A program made the translations under genes and the position numbers. The notes below the pieces were generated by a model that was not told the DNA's origin, did not search any database, and saw nothing but the letters and a program-made list of their open reading frames with translations. From IMG/VR virus record IMGVR_UViG_3300033553_000791, positions 1 through 49,374 of that record: a stretch of DNA of 49,374 nt; one strand, written 5' to 3'. Of this stretch, positions 38,838-48,378 are shown piece by piece. This stretch comes from a virus. Position 1 is the stretch's first letter. Every line of letters starts with the position of its first letter.

Positions 38838-39335
38838 ATGCCGCGCATGCCTAGCAAAACAGAGCTGCAAGAGTCGTTCGGTGGTAGGGGCCCACATGTC
38901 GCGAATCGCTCCGTCCACGCCGATCTCCGCGATGACGAGCGAAAAGGGCGACTCATGCGGGAGGGGCAGATACAGGATAACTGCACTGTCCAAGTGGAGA
39001 CGCTGGTCTCGTTCGGCGAAGGCGGCCCTGTCTCTGATGTCTCTGACTGGATCGAGTTCGGCCGGGTGAAGTTCGTCAAGCGGCCGATCATGACCACGGG
39101 CAGTATGCGCGTGGCTTTCGTGGACGAGTGGGCACTGAATGAGGAGGCTTCCAACTACGATCCTGTCGTGCATTTCGCCGTCCCCTGTCTGTCGCAGGCA
39201 TTGCGCTTCCGCACCGACGAGCGAGGCTTCTACACCGGGGCCAAGGTGCTCTTCTTCGCATTGGGGTCTGTACCGGCCGACTTCCAATCGGTCATCTATA
39301 CGTTGTTCACGGGCCCGGCCATCCGCACAGCATGA
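38838..39335 (+). CDS. minor tail protein (H-type-lectin-like end)
   Basis: 165 residues from ATG 38838. The C-terminal half (WALNEEASNYDPVVHFAVPC; FRTDERGFYTGAKVLFFALGSVPADFQSVIYTLFTG, about 120-157) resembles the GFYTGA-containing beta sandwich of actinophage minor tail proteins, related to H-type lectins. Likely tail-tip attachment or adhesion. Confidence 0.6.
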   Translation: MPRMPSKTELQESFGGRGPHVANRSVHADLRDDERKGRLMREGQIQDNCTVQVETLVSFGEGGPVSDVSDWIEFGRVKFVKRPIMTTGSMRVAFVDEWALNEEASNYDPVVHFAVPCLSQALRFRTDERGFYTGAKVLFFALGSVPADFQSVIYTLFTGPAIRTA

Positions 39336-39347
39336 TAGGAGTCTCGC

Positions 39348-41573
39348 GTGCCTGATGAACGCACAGATCGCACGAACTACTTAGGGCTCTTGGCCTTGAT
39401 GATGACGGCCGCGGATGCTGAGAATTGGTCCTATCCCTACTGGAACGTCCTCATGCTCGACGCGGCGCTGTCGGGTCTGGCGTGGGCCGAGAGGGACGGG
39501 GTGGCTCACCTAACCGCCCCCACGGTCATGCCTACGGCCGCCTTGGTCACAAGCGGTGGGCTGCTTGCGGCCGGCCGCGACCTGGATATCGTGCAAACGT
39601 TCGTGGACGACTACGGTCGAGAGACTCTGGGCGGACCTATCGCCGGCCTCAACACGGGTGTTCCGATTGTCGACCCGGCTGTCGCTGCCACCTACGGCAC
39701 TATCACACCGGGCGGCACAGGCTATGCGGGCGGGCTTTTCGAGGCCTGGTTCAGCTGGACGGACGGCAACGGGGGAGAGACTCTGCCTTCGCCGGTCGTG
39801 AGCATGGACGTGCCCTATCTTACCGGCGGGCTTCTGTCGGACATCCAGGTCGTTCTGCCCTCACTCCCGTCTGCGGTCGGTGCCGCCGGCGCCAACGTCT
39901 ACGCTCGCCACCGTTCGGGCAATGTGGTGCTGGCCTACCGAATCGAAGTCGCTTCTGTCGACACGATCACGCTCACCGGCGTCGCGGCCGACTGCTACCG
40001 CACGCTGCCCCTAGCCAATTCCACCCTCTCCAGCCGATCGATCAATGTCACCGGCCGGGCGGCAAATGCGGGCGAGACTCCCGCACTCACCCGTTTCTAC
40101 GTCCGGCCTGACGGCACGGCTTGGTCTTCCGGAGATCGGCGCCTCAAGTTGGCCGGCGTCGACGAGTGGGATCCGGATACCGTCACCTATCCGCTGCTGT
40201 ACACCGGAGCCACCGGGGAGCTCGTCGCGGGGTATCCTCCATCGATATCCCAGGTGAAGGCAATCCGTCAGACCGATCTCGCCACCGAGACTGTCGGGAT
40301 ACTACCCAATGCTCAGATTCCCGCAGAGATAGCTCGGGATGCCGAGATTGCGGCGCTTCTTGGTGGCCCTTACGTCGTCAGCGGTCTTGTGGCTGCTGCA
40401 CAGGGTGCTCCCGACATGACCGTCCAGGTTTCAACAGGGTGGGCAGTCTCTAATACGAGGTTATGGAATCCCTCAGCGGCCCCTGTGGTTACCATCGCCA
40501 CGGCCCACGGGACCCTTGGTCGGATCGATCTCGTCTGCATCGACGCGAGCGGGACAATCGTCTCCTCTGGGACAGACGCGGCCTGCAAGGGGACAGCGGC
40601 GGGGTCACCTGCTGCACCAGCTGACCCGACCGGATATGTGGTCCTGGCACAAGTGACCGTACCGGCTCTTGATACGACCATAGAATCCGGGCAGATCGTC
40701 GACTACAGACCACTGCACCCCACTCTCGTCCAGCTCGATATCGAGACAGATGCTCACGCGGCCGACGATATACATGCTTCGGCCAGCCTTGTCGAGGTGG
40801 ACACCGGCACCGACAACATCAAGAAAGTCACTCCTGACGGACTGGCTGGCTCCTACGCTGGCACGAAAAGCATGAGTATCATAGCTGTCGAGCAGACCGC
40901 CGATGTGATCACCGGGGGCTCGAAGGTCGCCTTCGTCATACCTCCTGCTCTCGATGGCATGGACCTGGTCTACGCGAATGCCTGGTCGAATACGGCAGGG
41001 GTCACTTTGGCCCCTCCTGGCCCGCTCACTTCGGCCCTCGGGACTGGAGTGGGCAATGTCGACAACGGTTTGCACAAATACAAGGTCACGCTGACCAACG
41101 CGACCGGAGAGACGGAGGCAGGTACAGCCAATGCCGGGACCACGGTGGTGGATAAGGCGGTCAACGGGAAGATTGAACTGACGGCCATCCCCATCGGCGC
41201 TGCAGGTACAACGTCTCGCAAGATTTACCGGACAGTCGCCGGTGGCGCGGTGTACAAGTTGCTTGCCACGATCGCCGACAACGTGACGACCATCTACACC
41301 GACAACATCGCCGACGTCTCCCTGGGGGTCGATGCTCCGAGTAACAACACTACCGGCGTGACCACGGTCGAGGTCTACAACGTAACCCAGAGTATCGACA
41401 TGCTGACCACCGGATCGACCATCGCCACCGGGGTGAACATCGGCACCCCGGCAGACATCGACGAGTTGAATGACGACGTGGCGGGCGGGGATGTCTTGCG
41501 TATCGATGTGTCCTCAGAGACCACCACCCCCGCGAAGGGCCTTATGGTCGTTCTCGAATTTAGGTTGCCGTAA
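39348..41573 (+). CDS. large modular tail protein
   Basis: 741 residues from GTG 39348 (AGGAG upstream). An N-terminal attachment region (LGLLALMMTAADAENWSYPYWN) is followed by beta modules: residues about 110-215 (GLFEAWFSWTDGNGGETLPSPV...ANVYARHRSG) and about 575-670 (LHKYKVTLTNATGETEAG...RKIYRTVAGGAVYKLLATI) are two copies of the same module recurring in phage fibres; between them is an upper-baseplate-like stretch (MTVQVSTGWAVSNTRLW ... GRIDLVCIDASG ... GYVVLAQVTVP). Likely tail fibre base or side-fibre carrier. Confidence 0.65.
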   Translation: MPDERTDRTNYLGLLALMMTAADAENWSYPYWNVLMLDAALSGLAWAERDGVAHLTAPTVMPTAALVTSGGLLAAGRDLDIVQTFVDDYGRETLGGPIAGLNTGVPIVDPAVAATYGTITPGGTGYAGGLFEAWFSWTDGNGGETLPSPVVSMDVPYLTGGLLSDIQVVLPSLPSAVGAAGANVYARHRSGNVVLAYRIEVASVDTITLTGVAADCYRTLPLANSTLSSRSINVTGRAANAGETPALTRFYVRPDGTAWSSGDRRLKLAGVDEWDPDTVTYPLLYTGATGELVAGYPPSISQVKAIRQTDLATETVGILPNAQIPAEIARDAEIAALLGGPYVVSGLVAAAQGAPDMTVQVSTGWAVSNTRLWNPSAAPVVTIATAHGTLGRIDLVCIDASGTIVSSGTDAACKGTAAGSPAAPADPTGYVVLAQVTVPALDTTIESGQIVDYRPLHPTLVQLDIETDAHAADDIHASASLVEVDTGTDNIKKVTPDGLAGSYAGTKSMSIIAVEQTADVITGGSKVAFVIPPALDGMDLVYANAWSNTAGVTLAPPGPLTSALGTGVGNVDNGLHKYKVTLTNATGETEAGTANAGTTVVDKAVNGKIELTAIPIGAAGTTSRKIYRTVAGGAVYKLLATIADNVTTIYTDNIADVSLGVDAPSNNTTGVTTVEVYNVTQSIDMLTTGSTIATGVNIGTPADIDELNDDVAGGDVLRIDVSSETTTPAKGLMVVLEFRLP

Positions 41574-43210
41574 TGACCTTCTCAGCGACAGGTGGAACGA
41601 AGACCGTTGATGGTGCCTATACGGTGCATGTATTTGCTGGGTCGGGCGTTCTCGAATGTGTGGGCGATCTTTGCGATGCCGAAGTGCTTGTTATCGGCGG
41701 TGGTGCAGGTGGTTCACAGGGTGGTGGAGGTGCCGGTGGCGTCCTGAGTGGGACCGTTCTCCTCAACGGGTCTATGCCCGTAATCGTCGGCCACGGCGGC
41801 GGGGGTAGATACGGCCACGGGGTCACCGTCGTCGATTATGGCTACCCCGGTGGAAACTCCTTCTTCGGTGGTCTGACGGCCCTGGGCGGCGGCGGAGGAG
41901 CGGGCACCGACTTCCCGAAACCTACCTACGTTGGAGGATCGGGCGGCGGTGGCGGTGGCTCGAGCGGTGGAGCTGGCGGGGACGGGACATCTGGTCAAGG
42001 ATATGCGGGGGGCAACCGGGCCGGTTACGCCGCTAGTGGCTACCCTGCCGGTGGCGGCGGCGGTGCCGGTGCAGTCGGTGGCAACGCCACGTCCAGTAGT
42101 CAGGCAGGGGCCGGTGGTACAGGAATCTCAAGCGATATCATCCTTACCGGAAGTCCTGTCGACTACGCAGGAGGTGGTGGGGGAGCGGTCGTCTTCACTG
42201 TCGGCAGTGGTGGCGCAGCCACGCACGGCGGCGGGGCCGGTGGAAAGCAGAATACGCCTGGCACAGCGGGCACCCCCAACACAGGTGGCGGCGGAGGAGG
42301 CTCGGGCACGGGTTCGACAGGAATCGGCGGGCGCGGCGGATCGGGGATCGTGGTGGTACGCTACCTGACCACTCCCGCCCCGGTAGCGAATCCATTCTGG
42401 GCCGCGGCGGTCGGCGGATCGTCCTTCATCCAGGGTCTTTATACCGTCCATGTCTTCCCTAAATCGGGGTCTTTGGTATGCGGCTTGGGGACCATCGACG
42501 GACTCGTCCTCGTGGCCGGTGGCGGTGGTGCAGGTGGCGGATCGACCTACGGAGCGGGTGGTGGGGCCGGAGCCGTACTGGCGGGCGCGGAGACACTGAT
42601 CGGGACTATGCCTGTCACGGTCGGGGCCGGGGGATTGGGAGGACCTGTCACAACCTCCAAGGGTGACCCGGGGGGCCAGAGCGTCTTCGGCACCCGTACC
42701 TGTCCAGGCGGCGGTGGTGGTGGATCATCCACCGAGCGAGGCGGCGACGGAGCCTGCGGTGGTGGCGGCGGTGGCGGTGGATACGGTATCGGTGTCGGTT
42801 CGCAGGGCTACGACGGTGGAAACCCCGCGCACGGCTTCGCCAGTGGTGGCGGCGGTGGTGCAGGTGGGGTCGGTGGGACCACCATTGAGGCTAATGTGGG
42901 CGGTCTAGGGGGTATTGGTGTCGACTCCACGCTCCTCGGCGTCTCCATAGGATTCGGCGGCGGTGGCGGTGGTGGGGCGCAGGGCAACACTTGGGGGAGA
43001 CCTCAGGGCCGGGCCTCGCACGGCGGCGGGGATGGTCAGTCTCAACAGGCGGCAATCTCCGACCCCCAGGACGCTAGGGCATTCTCCGGCGGCGGTGGCG
43101 GTGGGAGTTGGACGACGAAGGGTAGCGGTGCCGTGGGTATCGTCATCATCAGGCACCTGACCGAGATACCGATCAGCAGTAGCTTCCTACCCCAGATCAT
43201 ACTCTGCTGA
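41573..43210 (+). CDS. glycine-rich tandem-repeat adhesin
   Basis: 545 residues, one-base overlap. Two tandem copies of a glycine-rich unit: residues 1-265 (TVHVFAGSGVLECVG ... VLVIGGGAGG ... MPVIVGHGGGG ... SGIVVVRYLT) and 275-533 (TVHVFPKSGSLVCG ... LVLVAGGGGAGG ... MPVTVGAGG ... VGIVIIRHLT). Gly runs suit a polyglycine-II sandwich as in known phage adhesin tips. Residue variation between the Gly runs likely sets receptor choice. Followed at once by another large tail protein. Confidence 0.75.
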   Translation: MTFSATGGTKTVDGAYTVHVFAGSGVLECVGDLCDAEVLVIGGGAGGSQGGGGAGGVLSGTVLLNGSMPVIVGHGGGGRYGHGVTVVDYGYPGGNSFFGGLTALGGGGGAGTDFPKPTYVGGSGGGGGGSSGGAGGDGTSGQGYAGGNRAGYAASGYPAGGGGGAGAVGGNATSSSQAGAGGTGISSDIILTGSPVDYAGGGGGAVVFTVGSGGAATHGGGAGGKQNTPGTAGTPNTGGGGGGSGTGSTGIGGRGGSGIVVVRYLTTPAPVANPFWAAAVGGSSFIQGLYTVHVFPKSGSLVCGLGTIDGLVLVAGGGGAGGGSTYGAGGGAGAVLAGAETLIGTMPVTVGAGGLGGPVTTSKGDPGGQSVFGTRTCPGGGGGGSSTERGGDGACGGGGGGGGYGIGVGSQGYDGGNPAHGFASGGGGGAGGVGGTTIEANVGGLGGIGVDSTLLGVSIGFGGGGGGGAQGNTWGRPQGRASHGGGDGQSQQAAISDPQDARAFSGGGGGGSWTTKGSGAVGIVIIRHLTEIPISSSFLPQIILC

Positions 43211-45807
43211 TGAGCTTCAAGGTCAAAAGATGGGCCTCTAGGGGCCAGATCAGCATCAGCGACTACGACCCCGATGTGGGCTACACCGGGACACAGGCAG
43301 TCCGCTCGTTCGTCTTCCCGATCTCCGGAAAGTTCATCTTCCTCAACTACAAGGGACTGGACGGTGTCTACTACATCTATGACCCGGTGGGGCCGGAGTG
43401 GTCTGGTCCGTGGTTCGTGGAGTCCGGGTGGATCTGGGGCTGGTGGAGCGCGTTCTACGGCCCGCAGGTCTACTATACGAGGACAGCCGACGAGGGGATA
43501 TTCGGGTACGGGGGAAGCCAGGACCAATGGTCGGGGAACCACACATGCGTCTCGATTGACAAGAACTTCGTCCTCACTCGCTACTCCGCACCGAGCTACA
43601 CCGGCATGTATAATTCCACCACGCGGTTTCACCCAGGCATGGGTATCACCGCCAACGGACTCCCGTCCAGACTTGCCTCGACGATGTACAAGGTCACATC
43701 TGGGGATCCTTGGCGAGTGGGGATCAACTCAATCGGACCTGGCGGTACTCGGGCGGTGGCCGATCGTCTCCTTGATGAATATGCCTGGACCCTGGACCCG
43801 ATTGATCACCAGATATATTGGTCGGGGCAGGATGTGGGTCCATATATCTCGTGGTCGGTGAACGACGACTGCTCTAACCCAGCCGTGGAGGATCACAGCA
43901 ACCTGTTCCTCTCTCCTCCAGCGGCGGGGGGCGGGTGCGCGGGTATCCCTGTCTCCGCCACGGCTACGAGGGTGTTCGTCAGCGGGGATGTGTACGGGTG
44001 GGTGGATAACAGGCTCGGGGGCCTGCCGGGTGTCATGCAGTGGGCGAAAATCAATGAGGACCCGCTCACGGAAGTCGCCATCCCCTGGACCTCGACCTGG
44101 AACCTCCGGCAGATGCAGCTGGGCGGGGGCTACGATCTCTATCAGGGCGACATCGACGGGGTCGACCACGAAGTCCTCGTCCCCATTGTGGGAGTACCGA
44201 CTTACGTTCCCGGCCTCGGGCTGTTTATGGGGTCAAATATCTATGGGGAGGGTGGTGCGTCGATCACTCCGTACTTCATGGACCCGTATCAGCCGACTGG
44301 TCTCGCTCCGCGAGCAGCGAACCTTGGGGTATCTGCAATCGGATGGGCGGGTGAGGTCGCAATTCGGCCGAACCTGAGGGTGGAAGATGTTCTCCCGGCG
44401 GACCGACTGAATCCGCAGGGGATGGGAGGATCGGTCGTTGAGCGGGTCGATGGGAAGCATACGAATACGGGTTCGGCGATCTGCATCAAGACGAACCGCA
44501 GTTACACGAACCTCGACCTGCCCCTGACGGTGGACGTCAGTTCATACCCCGTGACCGATCCTGACTTCGTCTGGCCTGGAGCGGAGGATGGCATCGTCGA
44601 GGGTATGGGTTTCATGAGCTTCACCGAAGGCCCCGATGGAAAAATGATCTGGGGCGGAATGCCCGACCCATCATGGGGGATGTATTCTATCGTCCCTGGA
44701 TGGGGTTGGCTCAACATATGGATGGGCGCGGGGTACCTCCTGGAGGAGAACCTCGGTGGGGTGCCTACCTACTCACTCCGCGAATCCTCTCGGATCAGTG
44801 CGACCAACTCAGCGATGCAGCCGATGCCCGCCAACTACGTGGGTGCCAAGGACCAGCTCATTGGATTTCCCGACTTCCCCGGTGGGCCTATCGTCTGTTT
44901 TTGTCAGGCTTGCCCGAAGGGGATCTCGATGCCGTTCTGGAAGGCATTGGTCTGGAGGATCAGCGAGGCAAGTGTCTGGACAAAGATTCTAGACTGGCAG
45001 GACATCGGACCACCGGGACTTGGAGAGTCGAACTGGACTGTCTGGAGTATTGCCCCGATCTATGCGTGTGCGGCTCTACCCCAGGGTGGCTTCCTCATCG
45101 GGGCCACCCTGTACTTCGACCCGTGGGTGGAGGGGGAATGGGAGGACACCCCCGGCGCGAGACTCCACACCTTCATGGGGACCGGTAAGGGCTGGGTCCC
45201 GAGCAAGCCCGGGTGGGCCGGGCCGTTCGAGATCGAGAACTCCCCCCGCCTCCTCACGGCCGAGCCCCTCTCCGCCGGGAGGTCACTCTACGGCCCCGAT
45301 GCCCTGCTGGTCTACGACCACAATGGGACCTTCGTCACGCATCTCAACACGCCCGAGGTCTACCCCCCTGATGGCCGGTCTATCCTGGTCACGAAGGGAG
45401 CGGTCCCCCGCGTGATCTTCAAGACCTACAAGGAGGGCAGTTACTCGGACTACGCCGAGGGCTGGGGTGCGTGGTTTGACTACCAGGGCGATGGCGATCT
45501 GGACGTGCCGATGTTCGTCAGCTACGACCTGATGTCTCCCGGTGGGTTGATCCGCCCGGGGATGGGGAAGTTCAACGGGTTCCTCGATCTGAGCCCGCTC
45601 GGACCGAACCTAACAGACCCCGCCTCGAAGTGGGGAAAGCTCACCAGCCTCTACGGCTACTACTCCCAGACCCACCCACAGACTGAGTGGGGCGGGGCCG
45701 GGACACCTATGCTACGGTTAGGCCGAGGAGGTCGGATGATCACGCCCCTCGGCTCCCGGAACCCGAGCAGCCGGCAGGGCACGAAAGGCGTCGGCCAACG
45801 CTCCTGA
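43210..45807 (+). CDS. large tail-associated protein (propeller-like)
   Basis: 865 residues, TGATG overlap with the adhesin. Strand-rich and aromatic-rich with repeated WSGPWFVESGWIWG, GMYSIVPGWGWLNIWMG, WTVWSIAPIYACAALPQGGF and KGWVPSKPGWAGPFEI blocks that could be propeller blades. No enzymatic motif seen. Its place after the adhesin and before lysis genes fits a terminal fibre or receptor-binding protein. Unnamed. Confidence 0.65.
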   Translation: MSFKVKRWASRGQISISDYDPDVGYTGTQAVRSFVFPISGKFIFLNYKGLDGVYYIYDPVGPEWSGPWFVESGWIWGWWSAFYGPQVYYTRTADEGIFGYGGSQDQWSGNHTCVSIDKNFVLTRYSAPSYTGMYNSTTRFHPGMGITANGLPSRLASTMYKVTSGDPWRVGINSIGPGGTRAVADRLLDEYAWTLDPIDHQIYWSGQDVGPYISWSVNDDCSNPAVEDHSNLFLSPPAAGGGCAGIPVSATATRVFVSGDVYGWVDNRLGGLPGVMQWAKINEDPLTEVAIPWTSTWNLRQMQLGGGYDLYQGDIDGVDHEVLVPIVGVPTYVPGLGLFMGSNIYGEGGASITPYFMDPYQPTGLAPRAANLGVSAIGWAGEVAIRPNLRVEDVLPADRLNPQGMGGSVVERVDGKHTNTGSAICIKTNRSYTNLDLPLTVDVSSYPVTDPDFVWPGAEDGIVEGMGFMSFTEGPDGKMIWGGMPDPSWGMYSIVPGWGWLNIWMGAGYLLEENLGGVPTYSLRESSRISATNSAMQPMPANYVGAKDQLIGFPDFPGGPIVCFCQACPKGISMPFWKALVWRISEASVWTKILDWQDIGPPGLGESNWTVWSIAPIYACAALPQGGFLIGATLYFDPWVEGEWEDTPGARLHTFMGTGKGWVPSKPGWAGPFEIENSPRLLTAEPLSAGRSLYGPDALLVYDHNGTFVTHLNTPEVYPPDGRSILVTKGAVPRVIFKTYKEGSYSDYAEGWGAWFDYQGDGDLDVPMFVSYDLMSPGGLIRPGMGKFNGFLDLSPLGPNLTDPASKWGKLTSLYGYYSQTHPQTEWGGAGTPMLRLGRGGRMITPLGSRNPSSRQGTKGVGQRS

Positions 45808-45874
45808 CTCCGCTTCTCGCATAGGCCTCGAACACCAACCCCCTTCGACAGAGGACCTCCCAAGGACGATCGCC

Positions 45875-45958
45875 CTGCGCGATCTCCTGACCCTGCTCTC
45901 CCTGGCTGTGGGCGTCGTCATCGGCATCGGCATCGGTGTGGCCGACCCCGTGGTCTAA
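45875..45958 (+). CDS. possible small membrane peptide with CTG start
   Basis: A 27-residue frame with one strong membrane span (LTLLSLAVGVVIGIGIGVA) ending TAA 45956-45958. The frame is open from 45740 but has no ATG/GTG/TTG; CTG 45875 has AAGGA eight bases upstream. It overlaps the next ORF in another frame. Could be an accessory lysis peptide, or the C-terminus of the preceding protein reached by a +1 shift. Confidence 0.3.
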   Translation: MRDLLTLLSLAVGVVIGIGIGVADPVV

Positions 45959-46184
45959 CCCCGGCGCGGGCTTCCTGGTCAGCGCCGTCACGATGGGACC
46001 GTGGGACGCTCCGGACTACCCTCACCAGCCGGAACTCGTCGTCAAACTCGACATGACGGCCCCCGTGGTGTCGTGGCCGACGAGGCGTCCGTCGGGGTAC
46101 TTCGGCCTGAAGCTCTACGACGAGACTGTGAGCCTCGATCAGACCGCCGGCAGCCATGTCGCGGTGTATGCAGACTACGAGTAA
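45936..46184 (+). CDS. small hypothetical protein
   Basis: 82 residues from GTG 45936 (ATG 45993 alternative); neither has a good ribosome site. Strand-rich (AGFLVSAVTMGPWDAPDYP; ELVVKLDMTAPVVSWPTRRPSGYFGLKLYDETVSL). Overlaps the membrane-span frame upstream, so the two may be parts of one gene joined by a frameshift. No family recognised. Confidence 0.5.
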   Translation: MWPTPWSNPGAGFLVSAVTMGPWDAPDYPHQPELVVKLDMTAPVVSWPTRRPSGYFGLKLYDETVSLDQTAGSHVAVYADYE

Positions 46185-46196
46185 CGGAGGCATCCT

Positions 46197-46358
46197 GTGG
46201 CCGACTTCAACCACCCCATCACCGGGGAGCCCCTGCACGAGATCGAGCTGCACACCATCCCCTGCGCAATCTGCAACCGCCCTGTGGAGGTGGCCCCGCA
46301 CGTGGAGACGGTGCGCTGTCTGGAGCACTCGCCGGAGTATTGGGAGGCGACGCCGTGA
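46197..46358 (+). CDS. Cys-rich mini-protein before DUF5662-like gene
   Basis: 53 residues from GTG 46197, with CGGAGG six bases upstream; too short for common cut-offs. It has CAICNRPVEVAPHVETVRCLEH, a compact Cys2/Cys-His zinc pattern. GTGA overlap with the next gene. Confidence 0.6.
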   Translation: MADFNHPITGEPLHEIELHTIPCAICNRPVEVAPHVETVRCLEHSPEYWEATP

Positions 46359-46819
46359 CGGACGCTTACGACAGCAGGCCGGGGACGCTCGAACACATAG
46401 CACGCGTGGCGGAACTGATGGACGATTTCGCTGCCTTGTTGCGGGCGCGAGCGCAAAGACACGACGCAAGCAAGCTGTCCGACCCGGAGCGAAGCGTCTT
46501 CGACGAGTACACGCCCAAGCTGAAAGACAGCACCTACGGCTCCGACGAGTATAAGGGCTACCTGGCAGGCATGGGCGAGGGACTGACTAGCCACTACGCT
46601 CACAATCGGCACCATCCCGAGCACTTCGAGAACGGCGTAGATGACATGGGGTTGGTCGACATCATTGAGATGCTGATGGACTGGAAGGCGGCTACAGAGC
46701 GACACGATAACGGAGATCTCGAACGGTCGATACGGCTCAACACAGACCGCTTCAGTTTGACTCCGCAGCTCGCGCGCATCCTGGCGAACACAGCCGCCGA
46801 GAGTGGGTGGAGCAAATGA
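46355..46819 (+). CDS. DUF5662-like protein
   Basis: 154 residues from GTG 46355 (GTGA overlap). GTLEHIARVAELMDDFAALLRARAQRHDASKLSDPE, then YGSDEYKGYLAGM, HYAHNRHHPEHFENG and MGLVDIIEMLMDWKAATERH (positions about 10-115) match the DUF5662 pattern. The spaced His/Asp residues (R-HD-SKL, HHPEH, D-ML-DWKA) resemble an HD-type metal site. Function unknown; found in many phages near lysis or structural genes. Confidence 0.75.
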   Translation: MTDAYDSRPGTLEHIARVAELMDDFAALLRARAQRHDASKLSDPERSVFDEYTPKLKDSTYGSDEYKGYLAGMGEGLTSHYAHNRHHPEHFENGVDDMGLVDIIEMLMDWKAATERHDNGDLERSIRLNTDRFSLTPQLARILANTAAESGWSK

Positions 46820-47664
46820 CCACCTTCACCGACGAATCCGCGAAGCTCTTCAGCGGCCGCTTCCTCCTGCCGCACGAGATCGCGCCATGGATCGCCGCTC
46901 AACAGTTCGGCGCCATGCCTGCGAATCACACTGTGCTGCACCACACCTGGTCACCGACCTATGACCAGTGGTCGGGACGGTCCACCCTGGACGGGATCTT
47001 CGCCTACTACCGTCGCGATCGGGGTTGGCCCGCCGGGGTCGGACCGCACTTCTGGGTGGCCCCACGTGAGCGCGGTGGTCCGCTGGGTGTCTGGATCGGC
47101 ACGCACCCGCGCCACGATGGGATCCACGTCGCGGGATTCAATCACCGCTCGCTCGGCATCGAGACGGCCTGGAACGGGGACGCCGCGCCATTCACCCCCG
47201 CCGTCGAGGCCGTGCTCCGGACGCTCGTCTTCGCGCTCTCGAGTCGTCTCGGGATCCCGCTGCGCTGGACGCACGCCAAGGCGCCAGGCCTGAGCCTGCA
47301 TCGGTGGTGGGCGTCGAAGTCCTGCCCGGGCACCAAGAACACCGACGTGCGGATGGCCGCTGCGATGCTTCCGCAGAAGCCGCCGATGCCCCCGCCCCTG
47401 CCCCCACCTGTCCCGGACCCACCCCAGGAGGACCCCATGGCCGACCCCGAAGTGCTGGCGATGCTCAAGAGCATCAACGCGAACATGGAAGCGATGGCCG
47501 CAGACCTGCGACTGATGAAGGATCGCGTCCACCTGGGAGTACGTGAGGGCGGGTTCCAGCGGTGCATGGCGAACGCCTACGCAGCGGCGAACACGGCCCG
47601 ACTCGCGGAGCTAGCAGACGACGCCCGCCGGGCGAACGTGCCCACCGGATTCGAGCAGGTGTAG
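46816..47664 (+). CDS. N-acetylmuramoyl-L-alanine amidase (endolysin)
   Basis: 282 residues from ATG 46816 (ATGA overlap). An amidase_2/PGRP-type catalytic domain spans about 20-180: zinc ligand His42/43 (VLHHTW), GPHFWVAP, IGIE-type SLGIETAW, and the second zinc set H162 ... C170PGT. A Pro-rich hinge (about 190-215) leads to a coiled-coil C-terminus (LKSINANMEAMAADLRLMKDRV) in place of a standard cell-wall-binding domain. Cleaves the peptide from muramic acid; export would need the holins downstream. Confidence 0.85.
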   Translation: MTTFTDESAKLFSGRFLLPHEIAPWIAAQQFGAMPANHTVLHHTWSPTYDQWSGRSTLDGIFAYYRRDRGWPAGVGPHFWVAPRERGGPLGVWIGTHPRHDGIHVAGFNHRSLGIETAWNGDAAPFTPAVEAVLRTLVFALSSRLGIPLRWTHAKAPGLSLHRWWASKSCPGTKNTDVRMAAAMLPQKPPMPPPLPPPVPDPPQEDPMADPEVLAMLKSINANMEAMAADLRLMKDRVHLGVREGGFQRCMANAYAAANTARLAELADDARRANVPTGFEQV

Positions 47665-47669
47665 AGCCT

Positions 47670-47990
47670 ATGACTGCGGACGAAGCGCGGCAACTGCAAG
47701 GGCTCGCCAACAACGTGGGGGAGCTGACTGTCGCCGTGGTGGATACGCGTGTGGCCGTTGCCCGACTCGAGGAGCGGGTGGCTACGCTGTTCCACGCGGA
47801 GGCGACAAGGCTTGTCGCATGCCACGACCGCCACGAGAAGCTCGACGTGCGTATCGACGCCTACGACAACCGACAGCGCGGGCTCCTGGGGATGCAGTCC
47901 AAGCTCGCGGGCGCTGCGACCCTGGCCGGACTGATAGCTACCGGTATCGGGGCCGTCGCGGCCTTCGGGCGCATCCTGGGCGCGTGGTGA
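47670..47990 (+). CDS. XhlA-like lysis accessory/holin protein
   Basis: 106 residues from ATG 47670. An N-terminal coiled coil (NVGELTVAVVDTRVAVARLEERVATLF) and linker end in one C-terminal membrane span (LAGAATLAGLIATGIGAVAAFGRIL). This plan matches hemolysin XhlA-type membrane partners that sit next to holins. The 84 bases that follow hold a frame ending in a basic run (RYPRWSLYRWQKRRRRR) with GAGGAGG before it but no normal start codon. Confidence 0.7.
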   Translation: MTADEARQLQGLANNVGELTVAVVDTRVAVARLEERVATLFHAEATRLVACHDRHEKLDVRIDAYDNRQRGLLGMQSKLAGAATLAGLIATGIGAVAAFGRILGAW

Positions 47991-48074
47991 TCCAAGAGAG
48001 GAGGCTGATCCATCCGCTATCCCCGTTGGTCCCTGTACCGGTGGCAGAAGCGCCGCCGAAGGAGGTAACACCTG

Positions 48075-48362
48075 ATGGACAACGCGCAGGCGTACGGCCT
48101 GCTCATCGCACTCCTGCTCCCCTTCCTGGCCGGTCTGCTCACAAAGGCCACCTGGCCCTCGTGGCTCCGGTTCAGCGTGCTCGTGGCGCTCTCCGGCGCC
48201 GTAGGGGCGGGGACGCTCTACTACTCCGGAGAGCTCGTGTTCACCGCCGACACATACCTCGTGACTGTGGCCGCGATCGTGGGGGCGTCTCAGACGGCAT
48301 ACTACGTGCTGATCAAGGCGACCGGCCTCAAGCCGTGGCTGGATGGAATGCTGGTGAATTAG
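48075..48362 (+). CDS. holin
   Basis: 95 residues from ATG 48075 with AAGGAGG upstream. Three hydrophobic spans: about 7-25 (YGLLIALLLPFLAGLL), 33-50 (FSVLVALSGAVGAGTLYY) and 58-80 (YLVTVAAIVGASQTAYYVLI), with a short charged C-terminus. Class and position after the amidase fit a phage holin controlling lysis timing. Confidence 0.75.
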   Translation: MDNAQAYGLLIALLLPFLAGLLTKATWPSWLRFSVLVALSGAVGAGTLYYSGELVFTADTYLVTVAAIVGASQTAYYVLIKATGLKPWLDGMLVN

Positions 48363-48378
48363 CGACTGAGGCGCGGGT

